A stretch of 64,000 nucleotides of DNA from Turnera subulata (lineage: Eukaryota; Streptophyta; Magnoliopsida; Malpighiales; Passifloraceae). Position numbers and translations under genes: made by a program. Under the pieces are notes generated by a model. It saw nothing but the letters and a program-made list of their open reading frames with translations, had not been told where the DNA came from and made no database searches. Below are positions 47,620 through 57,987 of this stretch, piece after piece (position 1 is the first letter of the stretch; every line of letters begins with the position of its first letter). The stretch covers positions 283,746 to 347,745 of the forward strand of contig JAKUCV010002086.1 of NCBI GenBank assembly GCA_028386065.3, in the 5' to 3' direction.

Positions 47620-48198
47620 ATTTGCCTTCAAGGACCCATTAGTACAAGTAGGATTATAAATTTATACATTCCTTATTTTTTTACAATTTTCACCAATAAC
47701 AAAATTCATTTTACTAACATCTATCTGTATAAATATATAAGAGCTCAACCGTTCTTATAAATCTGTGAAGCCACTTGGCAGCTTCATGAATTAGGATTTG
47801 AGTGAAAATTTATCCTAGAATAAACCACCACTCACATTTATAATAAATAATTAAAAAGTAAATAGAGAAAACATAAAATTAAATATAGGAAAAACTTGCA
47901 TCAATCCAAAGGTACTTTGCATCTAGCTTCTAGCCAATTAATTCTCTCTTTCCTTGTTTGTTTTGTTGCTCAAAGGTAACGTGGACCTATTAATATCAAG
48001 AACTATAGAGTTGTCAATTTCACTTGCAATCTATATAAATATCATTTATAATAAATAGTTAAAGGTAAATAGAAAAAATATAGAATTAAATATAGAAAAA
48101 ACTTGCATCAATCCAAAGGTACTTTGCATCTTCCCTTATTTTTTTGGTTCCTTAAAAGTAACGTGGCTTCTAGCTTATTAATTCTTTAGTGGCCTATT
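47620..48198. repeat. AT-rich spacer with a 200-bp tandem duplication
   Basis: No gene. Two diverged direct copies (about 47830-47990 and 48040-48195) share AAAACTTGCATCAATCCAAA and AAGGTACTTTGCATC. The motif TTTCACTTGCAATCTATATA at 48018 recurs at 57570, on the far side of the pararetrovirus. Confidence 0.6.
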
Positions 48199-50504
48199 AA
48201 TGTGAAAATGAAGAGGGGGGTGAATTGGCCCCTTTTTTTAATTAAACACCGATTTGGCACGGCTGATGCCAAATCCTTCTTGAACTTGATGTTGCAGAAT
48301 ATGAACACAAAAGCACACACTAAAGCACACTTAAAAGGGAAGGGTTATAGAGATTTGCACAACGATTTAGAGTGGTTCGCCACTAAGGACTACATCCACT
48401 ACTCAAAGAGTCCACCTTGAGATTTCTAACCTTGACTATACTGTGGTTTTTTCGGGTTCAACCACAACCTTTTACAAGCTTTTTCTAGGCTAAGCTCAAA
48501 CCTATCACTCACCACAAACCTTCCTGATTTGTTGATCCCCACCTTAGCAGAGCTAATCCCAAGTCCCCACTAAGATGTGTTTACTCTGAGAACAAGGAAT
48601 CTTCAATGACCAAGTCAAGAAGATTTACAATTAAGCTCAATAATCAATGTATCTCAATGTATAATGTACCTTAATGTATAATGTATCTCAATTTTAGCTC
48701 AAGGAGAACTGCAAGTATAACTCAACTTTCTTTCCAACAGAATTTTCGCAATAGCAGCTTCAACTTGAGTTTTTCAGTCTTCCTTCAATTTATAGAGGCT
48801 GGGGGAAGTAGGAATCTCATCATCCAACGGTTAGCTGTCACTTTCTGCTACCTTGAGATCTGGCATCGTTGGCGCCGAAACGTTCATCTCTCCATTTTTC
48901 AGAAAGTGGTCTGCACATGCTTAGCAGACTCCTAGGTTTGATCATCCTAGGTTGGACTGAATCGAATGATCCGTTGAGAGAGTTTTCCAGTTCTTTAATC
49001 AAACATCTGCAAAGTAGAAAGAAACAAGATGACAGGTTTTATACACATAGGAGCACCTCTAACAAGTTTCTCCAAAGTTCAAGATAGTCAGCACATGCTC
49101 AGCAGACTCCTAGGTTGGACAGAATCAAATTGATCCATTGTGTGAAACCTACCCAAAACTTTAATCAAACACCTAGGACTGAGTAATGGGTTCGAATCAA
49201 CTGAATCAAACCGAATTTGTCGATTTTTGGTTTTCCGAATTGAAGTAAATTGTTACTCGAACTGTTTCGAATTATAGAGTCACCGAAAACCAAATTTCGA
49301 AATTAAAATAGTTCGGTAATCGATTGAGTCGAAAACCAAAAATTTTGAGATTAGCTATTTAATTAGGAACTCTTTAATCGATTTTTGCATATAAAAAGTC
49401 ATCTTTATTTTATTTAATGGATAAGATCATTACATAACTAACCAAGAGAGTCTCAGGTGGAGGGCAAATCCATTAGAACACGATACTTTTGACAACATCT
49501 CTCCCACCATAGTTCTAATCGAGAAGTACTTGAACCATTAAAAAGAAAGACCAGAAATGGATAAACAACAAAAATAAAAAGTGAGAGTTTGAGTAAGAGA
49601 AGAGGACTCTATGTTTTATCAAAATTTTGAGGAAGAAAAAAAATGTACAATCAGGAAGAGGGGGACAAAGAGAGAGGAGGACACTAGGTTTTATACCAGT
49701 AATATAAAAGTCTTTCGCTTCCCAGATCTTCATCAAAGACAAAATTAAACCATCTCTCATTTATTTCTTTTCTCTTTGTTGTTTTAAATTTGTTAAAGTT
49801 TTATTTGGGGAATGAAGAAGGCCACAACAAATCGTTGGCCACCAGCCATGATTAGAATTTTATATTGTGTTATTTTGCCGTTTTAAATATCTTCTCCAAC
49901 TCTCTCGTCAGTCATCACAACACGTGTAATAGAGGTGGCAACAAAATATATTATTTTTAAAAATATAATAAATTGTTGTTTGGTTTTCGGTTGCTTCGAA
50001 TTTTTCAATATTGTTAGCATATCGTTAACCAGAAACCAAAATAATAAATTGGTTCGAAACCTATTTGAATAACTCGGTCCGAAATCAACCAAATTAATTA
50101 TGGTTCAGTTCGATAAATCAAAAAATAGATGAGAACCGAATTTTGCTCAGTCCTACAAACACCTGACAATCAAAATGAGCTTGGCCCCAAGTTTATAGAG
50201 TATGGGAGCTATTCCAATAAGTATCACCAAATTTCAAGATAATCAAGGTCAAGTTGGGTGGCTCATAGTCCTTGAAAGCGACATCTCAAGCATGCCTTTC
50301 CAACAAGCCTACTCCACAAACTTTCACACATATCTCACTAACTTCAATTCCCAAAAATCTGATTTCATTATTTAATTTAGGAGTTTGGGGGTGGATTAAA
50401 ATAATCATAACCATAATTTTTCATAATCAAAATCAATTAAACGCATAGTTAGGTAATTAAGCTAAAATACCAATTAACACTAATTGGCTAATTAATTAAG
50501 TACT
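48199..50504. mobile_element. Unclassified dispersed repeat containing an hAT insertion
   Basis: It starts TGTGAAAATGAAGAGGGGGG and includes AGATTTGCACAACGATTTAG and a TGGTTCGCCACTAAGG block, a pattern common at one end of several plant non-autonomous retroelements. Short ORFs (48202-48420, 48681-48935, 48869-49087) show no known domain. The hAT element at 49174-50155 splits it. Its right part fades into AT-rich DNA that abuts the pararetrovirus at 50505. The exact class and ends are not resolved. Confidence 0.4.
49174..50155. mobile_element. Non-autonomous hAT element (982 bp)
   Basis: Terminal inverted repeats TAGGACTGAG at both ends and the perfect 8-bp target duplication CAAACACC (49166-49173 and 50156-50163). 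The subterminal regions are rich in GGTTCGAA and TTCGGTT-like motifs, as in plant hAT MITE-like families. No transposase is present. Confidence 0.8.
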
Positions 50505-50725
50505 AAATAAACTATGAGTTTTTAAAAATTCTCACTCTGTTCATGAAAGTTCTCTATTATTAGCTATGTTAAGCTTCTTCCTTGTTATCCTAGTTACGGT
50601 CCTCCCATGATTATCCAGACAAGGGATACTAGAGAGGCTTGAGACAGAATCACCCTATGGTGTGGGCTTGAGAAAGTTCTCGCCTTGCGTGTTTGCCGTT
50701 TAATTATGGGAGGCTCCCGACGACC
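50505..50725 (+). repeat. Left terminal redundancy of the pararetrovirus
   Basis: It begins at AATAAACTATGAG and matches 57247-57466 with scattered substitutions. It includes the viral poly(A) signal (50506-50511) and the leader. Confidence 0.85.
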
Positions 50726-50727
50726 TG

Positions 50728-50741
50728 TGGTAGCGGAGCCA
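50728..50741 (+). other. Primer-binding site of the pararetrovirus
   Basis: TGGTAGCGGAGCCA, two differences from the usual caulimovirid tRNA-Met site TGGTATCAGAGCCA. Its first 12 bases are identical to the PBS of the Tekay and E4 elements. Confidence 0.65.
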
Positions 50742-50825
50742 GACTGGCTTACATGGGGAGAGTACCCATGATGAAGTTTGACAGAGTTAGTAAGTGAGGA
50801 TGAGTAAAGAATAGACCTTAAACCA

Positions 50826-51489
50826 ATGGAAACACCCCAACTCACTAGATCAACTACCTCTATTACCCTCACACTCACTTCACCTATTTCTATTCCGGAT
50901 AATGCTAGATCCTCCATCACAAATAAAATAGATCACCTAGTAGAAATCACTCATATCCCTGAAGAAGCCAGGGTTGAAGACTCTCTTCTATCTCTGGTAA
51001 ACCCTTACACAGTTTTCAAAAAATGATCCATCTCTCGCTCTATTAGAACCATAATTTCTAATAAACGACCTGCAGTAAAGGAATATGTCCAGTCATCCAA
51101 ACTGTCTCAGTGCACGTTGAGTTCTTCAACTGCTGAATAGTATGTAACTTTGGAGATTCCCCAGGAGTTCATCATCCAGTGGAAAAGCAGCACTTTTCTC
51201 ACCTCCATCTTGGAGCCATTCGGCTTGTCCTCTCATATCATGGGAGGAAAGGACTACCGATAATAGCGAGGCTATCATTACTAGATACAAGATATCTACG
51301 TTATGAAGACGCTGTGATTGGTACGGTCTTGACCACTCTGAATGCTGGGAGCGTAGTTCTTACTTTCTTCCCAAATTTCAACATGTCCTTGAATGACCCT
51401 CACTTGGGCCAAGCACTGAAGATACAAGTCCAGATCATTAGAGCTAAACAAGTAGCAAATGCAATTACAGCTACTTTACACCATCAGTA
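50826..51489 (+). pseudogene. Pararetroviral polyprotein N terminus and movement protein
   Basis: The likely start ATG at 50826 opens 66 codons that end at a stop (51024). After frame changes, 51179-51490 encodes the core of a 30K-superfamily cell-to-cell movement protein (LLDTRY and TLNAGSV motifs, then FFPNFNMSLND). The protein would form tubules at plasmodesmata in the virus. The frame breaks again at 51490, and pieces continue at 51459-51644 and 51569-51757. Confidence 0.75.
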
Positions 51490-51789
51490 GGTCTATCGTC
51501 TCCAAGATCATGCAGTCAACCTTCCCACTCAAGGGATTTCAACAGATCCCTTATTCATTTATGTTGATATGGATTCGACACCGACAATTGTCCAAGCTCC
51601 AAGACAACTTCCAAAGGAACAGCTTTCTAAGCTCATTCCTTTAGAATGGGTCACAAATTATGAGAACCTTCATCAACAAACCAACCTGTCCAGACAACTG
51701 AATCCACCTTTTATAGACAGAATGATGATACTGTTCCTACTATCTTCTCTCGTCTAGGAACATCTTCTACTGAAGTCTTCCATTCTTGC

Positions 51790-52482
51790 ATGATTCAACC
51801 AGTACCTTCACAAGAAAAAGAAAAAATACCAATCTCTTCTTTTAAACCAGATGGTTCAAAAGTCTATGTTTCACATGTAGATGGCCATTTTATTTGGGAT
51901 TCTGATCCCTTCATGTGTGAACCTGGAAGTAACTGTGTTGATGAGTTTTATGACTTTGATGAGGATTACACCCTCCCTTCATCAAAGCCCAAGGAAAAGA
52001 GGCATCATTCCCGGTGCAAACCACATCCTGGCCCCCCGAAACCGCCCTCTGGATTAGCAAAGCCATGGATACTTCATGAAGCCATTGCAAATGCCCCTCC
52101 TTTGGACTTTTACAAAAGAGCTTTGGAGATTCTTAAAGAGGAAAAGCTTTACAAGTCCAAAACCTATGCTACACTTGCAAGGACTGAAGTTCCTCCTCAG
52201 TCACTTGCATCATGCATGATGTTCAAACCAACAGAATTTCCTCCTCTGGAGCCACAATCAGACTTGCAGACAAAGAGGTCTTTTAAGCCTTTTTGTTCTC
52301 AGCAACAAGTTCGCCCATATGGTCAGTTGGCCTCCCTAAGCCAAACTGAGGAAGTTCTAAACTACCAGTCTCAAAACCTTACTGCCCAAACTCATTTGCT
52401 TCAAAATCTTGATTCGAAGGTTGATCAGGTTCTTTCTCAACAGACCCTGACATCACAAAAACTTGATTCCCTTTCGGTTTAA
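51790..52482 (+). pseudogene. Pararetroviral polyprotein, region between movement and coat protein
   Basis: A 230-codon open segment, rich in Pro, Lys and Gln. It includes VDEFYDFDEDYTLPSS, a proline-rich stretch, and a C-terminal part with heptad-like hydrophobic spacing that may form a coiled coil. Its position suits the linker region of petuvirus/florendovirus polyproteins. No enzymatic motif. It ends at a stop at 52480. Confidence 0.6.
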
Positions 52483-52784
52483 GTCAAGATGCTTGAACAT
52501 GATCTTTTAAGAAAATTAGAAGTAGTCCAAGATGAGTTAGCCCAAGCTCTTCAAACCAGTCGAAACTTTTATAACCCTTTTGTGGTCTAGAAAGAAGCAA
52601 AAGTAAAAGGCTAGAAAAAGAGCTTGATGATGCTAGAAAAAACCTTGCTCAAAACCAGAAAGAACACCAAAGAAGTTCATCCCCTCCTTCCTTCTCTTTT
52701 CTAGATCAAGGGCAAACCTCATTTTTTAATCCCACCTTTTCTTTCACACCCAAAACCACAAATATTCCACATAATTTCCGATCC

Positions 52785-53980
52785 ATGACTTCTATGTTTT
52801 CCCCAGAGCCACCAGCATCAAGACGTCAGTCTCGACGTTCCTCTTCTCCTCGTGACACACACAGAGAAGGCAAAGCACCATATAATCCATCATTCATGAT
52901 AAGACATCAACCACCACACATCTCCATTACCCCTTCTTACAGTCCACTTCCATCCTCAAACACATCAGTCTCTGAGGATACAGAGTCTTCTTTTTCAGAA
53001 TCAGCCTTTGCAGATATTACACAAATACTTATGGCTGACAGTACAGTAGGACCATCAAATACAACTCCAATGTCTGAAGATACACATGTGTCAGGAACGG
53101 CCCCTGCCGGACCAAATGGTCCATTTGAATTCCCAGACCATAAGTCCTCACCTAGAAGACCATAGTTTACCTTTGATGACATCCCTAAAGCCAGGTGGAG
53201 ACACAGACTCTAGGACTTTCAGGCTTGGGTAGACAAAGAAGTCATCACAAGCAACACCTTGTTTTGGGCTTTAAAAGAATTCGTCACCAGAACCACAGGA
53301 AGTCTTAGAGAGTGGTTCCAACATTTTTCAGAAATTCACATCAGGCAATTTGGCATGAGTCCTACCTCATCACAAGCCATGTTCCATATACATACTGAAT
53401 TTCTTGGAGAATTCACTGACAAACATAGGCTCAGAAAGACTGAATATCACCAGAGGAAATGCTGCTCTATTTACAAAAGCATGCCTCCATCATGACCAAA
53501 CTATATTATGCTCTAGGTGCAACTCTAGAGCACAGAGAAGTATTCTTGGCCTCATTTCCTGAGATGCTATAGGCTAAAGTTCACAGTGTACTCTCAAGTG
53601 GCAATGAGACCATGCAAACAGTCAGTCTTGGTCGACTATATCGGTTGCTTCTCAAAGCCAGAGAAACCATTTGTGAGAATCAACAAATGTTCCAAGAATT
53701 TGCAGCAAGAGCGAAAGAGCTCAAACCCGTCTGCAACAAGTCTTACTTGAAGATCAAATGCAAAGACAAACTTTGTTCTTACTCCCGTAAGTCAACCCAT
53801 TTTGACAGGTATGAGAATTACTCTACCAAGCACAAAAAGTCCAAAAACAAGTTTAATCGAAAACGGTTTTCATCCAAATTACGGTATTACCGTAAGAAAG
53901 GAAAGAGACTAAAGAAGGGTGGCAGATGCTTTATTTGTGGGAAAAAAAGGTAATTTCACAAAATCATGCCCTCAACAGCC
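52785..53980 (+). pseudogene. Pararetroviral coat protein with broken zinc finger
   Basis: Three pieces in two frames (52785-53165, 53259-53495, 53612-53953). The first is Ser/Pro-rich and acidic. The later parts carry the basic C terminus (KHKKSKNKFNRKRF) and the nucleic-acid-binding knuckle. The knuckle reads CFIC followed by GKK, then the frame shifts in a run of A at about 53941. In the other frame the expected His is Asn (GNFTKSC), so the CCHC finger is lost twice over. Confidence 0.75.
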
Positions 53981-54561
53981 CAGCAAAGTTGGCAAAGCTG
54001 GTCCAACAGATCCACCCGAGTACTCACGTAGACCTGGAAGCAGCAGACATTGAGTCACTCCTCTCAGAAACTAAAGAACCAATGGAGGACACTGTCTTTG
54101 TTCTGGAGCATTCAGATCAGTCCTCCACAGAGTCCAATCTCTCTGAAGATGAAGAAACTACAGATAACATGTATTTCCCAATTTTTCAGGCACAACAAGT
54201 TGTTGATCATCCAAATACAAAACCATCCATCAAATTGCAACTACTCCCTTCCAAATATGACAAACCAACTACGGTGATTGCATTTTTGGATACCGGTGGA
54301 CGCAGGAGTTTTCTCAACCCAAAAATCTTTCCTCCAGAAGCATGGGATAGGAAGAAAGAATACTTTCAGGCAGCTAATGGAGAAATTTTCCACACCAGTC
54401 TGATTACACGAAGGACTGTTGGAATACAATTCTTCCCAAGATGTACTGTTTGGTCCAAAGTGCTCGGCACCAGCCTTCTGGAAAAAGATCTGTTAATTGG
54501 ATTTGACATTATCCAAAAGGTAGCAAACCTTCAAATCCTTTCTCAAGGATTAAAATTTTAG
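53926..54561 (+). pseudogene. Pararetroviral aspartic protease region
   Basis: An open segment of 211 codons. The retropepsin-like active site DTG is intact near 54289 (AFLDTGGRRSF), and IGFDI lies near the C-terminal end of the fold. Residues before it (EPMEDTVFVLEHSDQSS region) are acidic linker. It should process the polyprotein in a live virus. It is separated from RT by frame breaks at 54559-54776. Confidence 0.75.
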
Positions 54562-54776
54562 AGGCTTTTTACCCCTTCTCACTCCAGAAGGTTTTTGCCC
54601 TAATAAATGCTCCAACAGATTATGGAGAGCTTAGAGATAAGCTTTTACAGTCCTGTGCAGACAGTAATTCCCAGTTCAGACATCCATGTCCACTTTGGAA
54701 AAATGAAAATTTTTTTATAACTCTTCCGTTCAAGCTTAATGAAGACATCAATCCAACCAAAGCGTCTCATCCAGGT

Positions 54777-55355
54777 ATGACACCTTCCGATTTACTGCTT
54801 GCAAGAGAAGAATGTTTACAACTCTTACAGCAAGGTCATATTGAGCCTACTAAGTCTGAGTGGGCTTGTCAAGCATTTTATATGGAGAAACGAACAGAAA
54901 AGTTAAGGGGAAAGAAGAGGTTAGTCATTGATTACAAGCCTCTAAATCATTTCCTTCGAGATGATAAGTTTCCCATTCCAAAGATAGACACCATGCTACT
55001 ACATCTCAAAGAAGCATGTGTCTTCTCAAAGTTCGATTTAAAAGCTGGGTTTTGGCAATTGGGGATTGACCCAAAAGACCGTTACAAGACGGCGTTCTGC
55101 ATCCCAGATGCACAATACCAGTGGACGGTTATGCCGTTCGGTTTGAAGGTGGCACCATCCATTTTCCAGAAGTCTATGATCGAGATATTTCAGCCCATCC
55201 TTCACAGTGCCTTGATTTACATAGACGACATTCTACTTTTTTCAAAGAAAAAGGAGGACCATCTCCTACTCCTCTCTCAATTCCACCAAATCATTCAGGA
55301 TTATGGCGTTATGCTTTCTGAAAAAAAAAAGCATTATTGGCCAAGAAGAAATTGA
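54777..55355 (+). pseudogene. Pararetroviral reverse transcriptase
   Basis: 192 open codons. The RT blocks are in order: RLVIDYKPLN, FSKFDLKAGFWQ, MPFGL and the catalytic YIDD near 55217. The frame is lost in an A-rich run at about 55325 and continues in 55303-55563 with the thumb/connection motif FLGTVNYIRDFIPKL. Confidence 0.9.
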
Positions 55356-55563
55356 TTTCTTAGGCAGGCACTTCAAGAATGGTTATTATCAGCCTGGACC
55401 CCACATCGCACAAGAATTGCTCAACTCCCCAGATGATAACCTGACACAAAAGCAGATTCAGCAATTTTTGGGCACAGTGAATTATATACGTGACTTTATC
55501 CCTAAACTTACATGCTACACCAGCCAACTTTCCAAGATGCTTAAGAAGAATGCCCCACCTTAG

Positions 55564-56420
55564 GGACCGGAGCAAACAATAGCTGTCAAGGAACTAAAGA
55601 AGATAGCCCAGGACCCTCCTCCACTCAAGATTCCATCCATTGGCACCAGAATTCTCCAAACAGACGCAAGTGATAAGTACTGGAGAGCAGTACTCCTAGA
55701 AGAAATTGATGGGAAAAAACACTACTGTGTCCATGTAAGTGGCAACTTTTCCAACTTGCAGTCAAATATGGAATCAGGAAGTTTGAATTTTATCTGGTAA
55801 ATTTTCACTTTATTGTGGAAATGGACAACTCATCGTTCCCAAAGATTCTTGATTTCAAAAATAAGAGAGTACCGGACAAACAACTCCTCAGATGGAAACA
55901 GTGGTTTGACAAATATGACTTCTCAGTAAACCATATAAAAGGAGACCACAACCTCATACCGGATATGCTCTCACTGCCAGCACGAAAATCATCCATTCAT
56001 TTGGTTTCCCCTGTCAAGATCATCCCATTGGTCTTAATGGCTTCCTTCTCTTCCAATTTCTATTGGAAAACACCGAAAAACCAAGCCTTCTGGTCAGATA
56101 TAGCTACAAATTTAGAAACAATGCCCCCTGTCCTGGCTCAAAAGAAGAAACTTAATGTTTTCATCATTCGACAATATGCCAGAAATATCATGTTCCAGTT
56201 TCTGACTAATTTCCTGGTGTACCAAGGAGCAGACTTCTCCAACACCTTTTCATCCCAGTTCTTTCCAGATCATCTGTTCAGACGAGTCAGCATTGTCCAT
56301 ATCCATAGCTTTTTAGTTGATGAGCTTTGGTACAACTGGTGTTTATTTACCAGAAACTATGGCCTCCTATGTCTCAAGGCTTTAGACGTGTTTGAACACT
56401 TAATGGATTTAGATGAATAA
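55564..56420 (+). pseudogene. Pararetroviral RNase H and ORF1 end
   Basis: It follows a TAG at 55561. The RNase H start QTDAS is present near 55655. A frameshift occurs at about 55745-55765, and the domain resumes in 55815-56420 (VEMDNSSFPK and HIKGDHNLIPDMLS motifs). The remaining 140 codons are a C-terminal extension. The ORF ends with TAA at 56418-56420, overlapping the next ATG. Confidence 0.8.
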
Positions 56421-57000
56421 GGTTCAGTGGACACTCTTGCAATGGTTCGCCCCACTTCATCAGTGGAGAACCTGGCTCAAATCAGCTTTAGATGAAACAG
56501 AGGACCACCTTCGTCCACGACTGTGTATCCTATTCACAACATTCCGACCTTATCACGGTTATCCTCTAACACCTCACCTAGTTGTCACTCCGTGGAAAAG
56601 GTATACTGCAGTGGAACCACCTCAAGAGCTGTTAAAAGAGGCATGGCAATACCTCTGTGTCATCATTGGTTATAATCCAGATTGGGACAAACGGTCCAAC
56701 ACCACAGCTACGGTTCCCTTGTCACCAATCCCTCCGGATCCAGCCAAAATTCAAGACTCACAAAATCCATACTCCCAGATCTCTTGTGCATATGACAATG
56801 TTTTCCAGAACATTGAAAAAGAGGACAACCAACTTCGCATGGAGAATGAAGAATTTGATGCACTGAATAATGCACATGATTTGAATGATGACAGTTGTCT
56901 TGATCTGGATGATGTAATGCATGACGACTGGCCAGGCAGTCCCTATGACTCAGATAAGGATTGCAATCTCAGCCCTAGCCATGAACCAATCAACAAATAA
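56413..57000 (+). CDS. Pararetroviral second ORF, intact, unknown function
   Basis: 195 codons, uninterrupted. Its ATG overlaps the stop of the preceding frame (ATGAATAA), an arrangement that suits termination-reinitiation. The N-terminal half is rich in aromatic residues (LLQWFAPLHQWRTW), followed by a globular part and a long acidic Asp/Asn-rich tail. It may be a distinct small ORF of this lineage or a frame-shifted continuation of the polyprotein C terminus. I do not recognise its function. It is the only viral reading frame without damage. Confidence 0.5.
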   Translation: MNKVQWTLLQWFAPLHQWRTWLKSALDETEDHLRPRLCILFTTFRPYHGYPLTPHLVVTPWKRYTAVEPPQELLKEAWQYLCVIIGYNPDWDKRSNTTATVPLSPIPPDPAKIQDSQNPYSQISCAYDNVFQNIEKEDNQLRMENEEFDALNNAHDLNDDSCLDLDDVMHDDWPGSPYDSDKDCNLSPSHEPINK

Positions 57001-57246
57001 GCTTTTCAAAAGCTTATCAGGAATCTTATCAAGTTTAAAGTATTTTAACGTGTTGTAATAATGGTGTCAGAAACACCACGTGAATGTTGAGTCATTGTCT
57101 GTCTTGTCCTTTGTTTAATGTCAGTGTCATTGGGACCCTGTATTCCCACTAGACGTGTAGCTGGCAGAGACCCCCAGCCTCTATAAAAATGGTTCTTAAG
57201 ATGTAACAAGGGACATCTCGGATTTTCCAAGTTTCCCTAACTTGTG
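57001..57246 (+). promoter_or_regulatory. Pararetroviral intergenic promoter
   Basis: A non-coding region between the last ORF and the redundant end. TATAAAA at 57182-57188 is followed about 60 nt later by AATAAA at 57248-57253, the usual caulimovirid layout in which the pregenomic RNA starts shortly after the TATA box and bypasses the first poly(A) signal. The imperfect direct pair GTGTCA/AGTGTCATTG sits upstream at 57064-57130. Confidence 0.65.
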
Positions 57247-57466
57247 AAATAAACTATGAGTTTTTAAAAAATCTCTCTCTGTTCTTGAAAGTTCTCTATT
57301 ATTAGCTATGTTAATCTTCTTCCTTGTTATCCTAGTTACGATCCTCCCATGATTATCCAGGCAAGGGAACTAGAGAGGCTTGAGACAGAACCGCCCTATG
57401 GTGTGGGCTTGAGAAAGGTCTCGCCTTGCGTGTTTGCCGTTTAATTATGGGAGGCTCCCGACGACC
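57247..57466 (+). repeat. Right terminal redundancy of the pararetrovirus
   Basis: It matches 50505-50725 and ends at CGACC, two bases before where the PBS begins in the left copy. Confidence 0.85.
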
Positions 57467-57468
57467 GG

Positions 57469-57534
57469 GAATTTTTGGGAACGATGAGTTATCCATTTCC
57501 ACAATAAAGTGAAAATTTACCAGATAAAATTCAA
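57469..57534 (-). repeat. Inverted fragment of the viral RNase H region
   Basis: Reverse complement of 55783-55848 with two substitutions. It is joined directly to the right terminal redundancy. Confidence 0.9.
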
Positions 57535-57987
57535 TTACCTTAACACAAAAGAATAGAGATAGACCAATTTCACTTGCAATCTATATAAATATATAAGAGC
57601 TGACCCCTAAAGTTTTTTTTACATTAGGTCATGGGCAACATATGCATTTAGTATTTTAACTTATTTTTCTCTCAATTAATTAATACATAAATTTCATTAT
57701 TTTCTTCCCCTACGTATATTTGTTATTGAGTTCAAAAATAGAAACTAATCATAAATATATATATTAAATTTATACGATGCATTTGGACTATTTACAAAAT
57801 ATACTTGTTAGGTTTGAAACCCGGAATCAATAATAAATTTATACATCCTTACATTGTATTTATGTAATAGCATTCCAAATCTAATTACTAAATTTATAAA
57901 CCTACTTATCAATACATATATTTTATTTAATAGGTTATGAATTAAAACTAATTATAAATATATATATTAAATTTATACAATATATCT
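57535..57987. other. AT-rich flank
   Basis: No gene. It includes TTTCACTTGCAATCTATATA, shared with 48018, and repeated AATTTATA-type stretches. It ends with the TATCT target site of the next LTR. Confidence 0.5.

Larger units (their letters stand above)
50505..57534 (+). mobile_element. Endogenous pararetrovirus (Caulimoviridae, petuvirus/florendovirus-like)
   Basis: A circularly permuted viral genome of about 6.74 kb integrated with a 220-bp terminal redundancy (50505-50725 and 57247-57466), followed by a 66-bp inverted fragment of its own RNase H region (57469-57534). Domain order is movement protein, coat protein with a zinc-finger remnant, aspartic protease, RT, RNase H, then a second ORF. 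Many frameshifts and stops break the main ORF, so it is a fossil. No target duplication is seen and none is expected, because these viruses lack integrase. Confidence 0.9.

Noticed and set aside
50505..57534. A replication-competent pararetrovirus copy
   Set aside because: The polyprotein has many frameshifts and stops, the zinc finger is lost, and an inverted fragment lies at the end.
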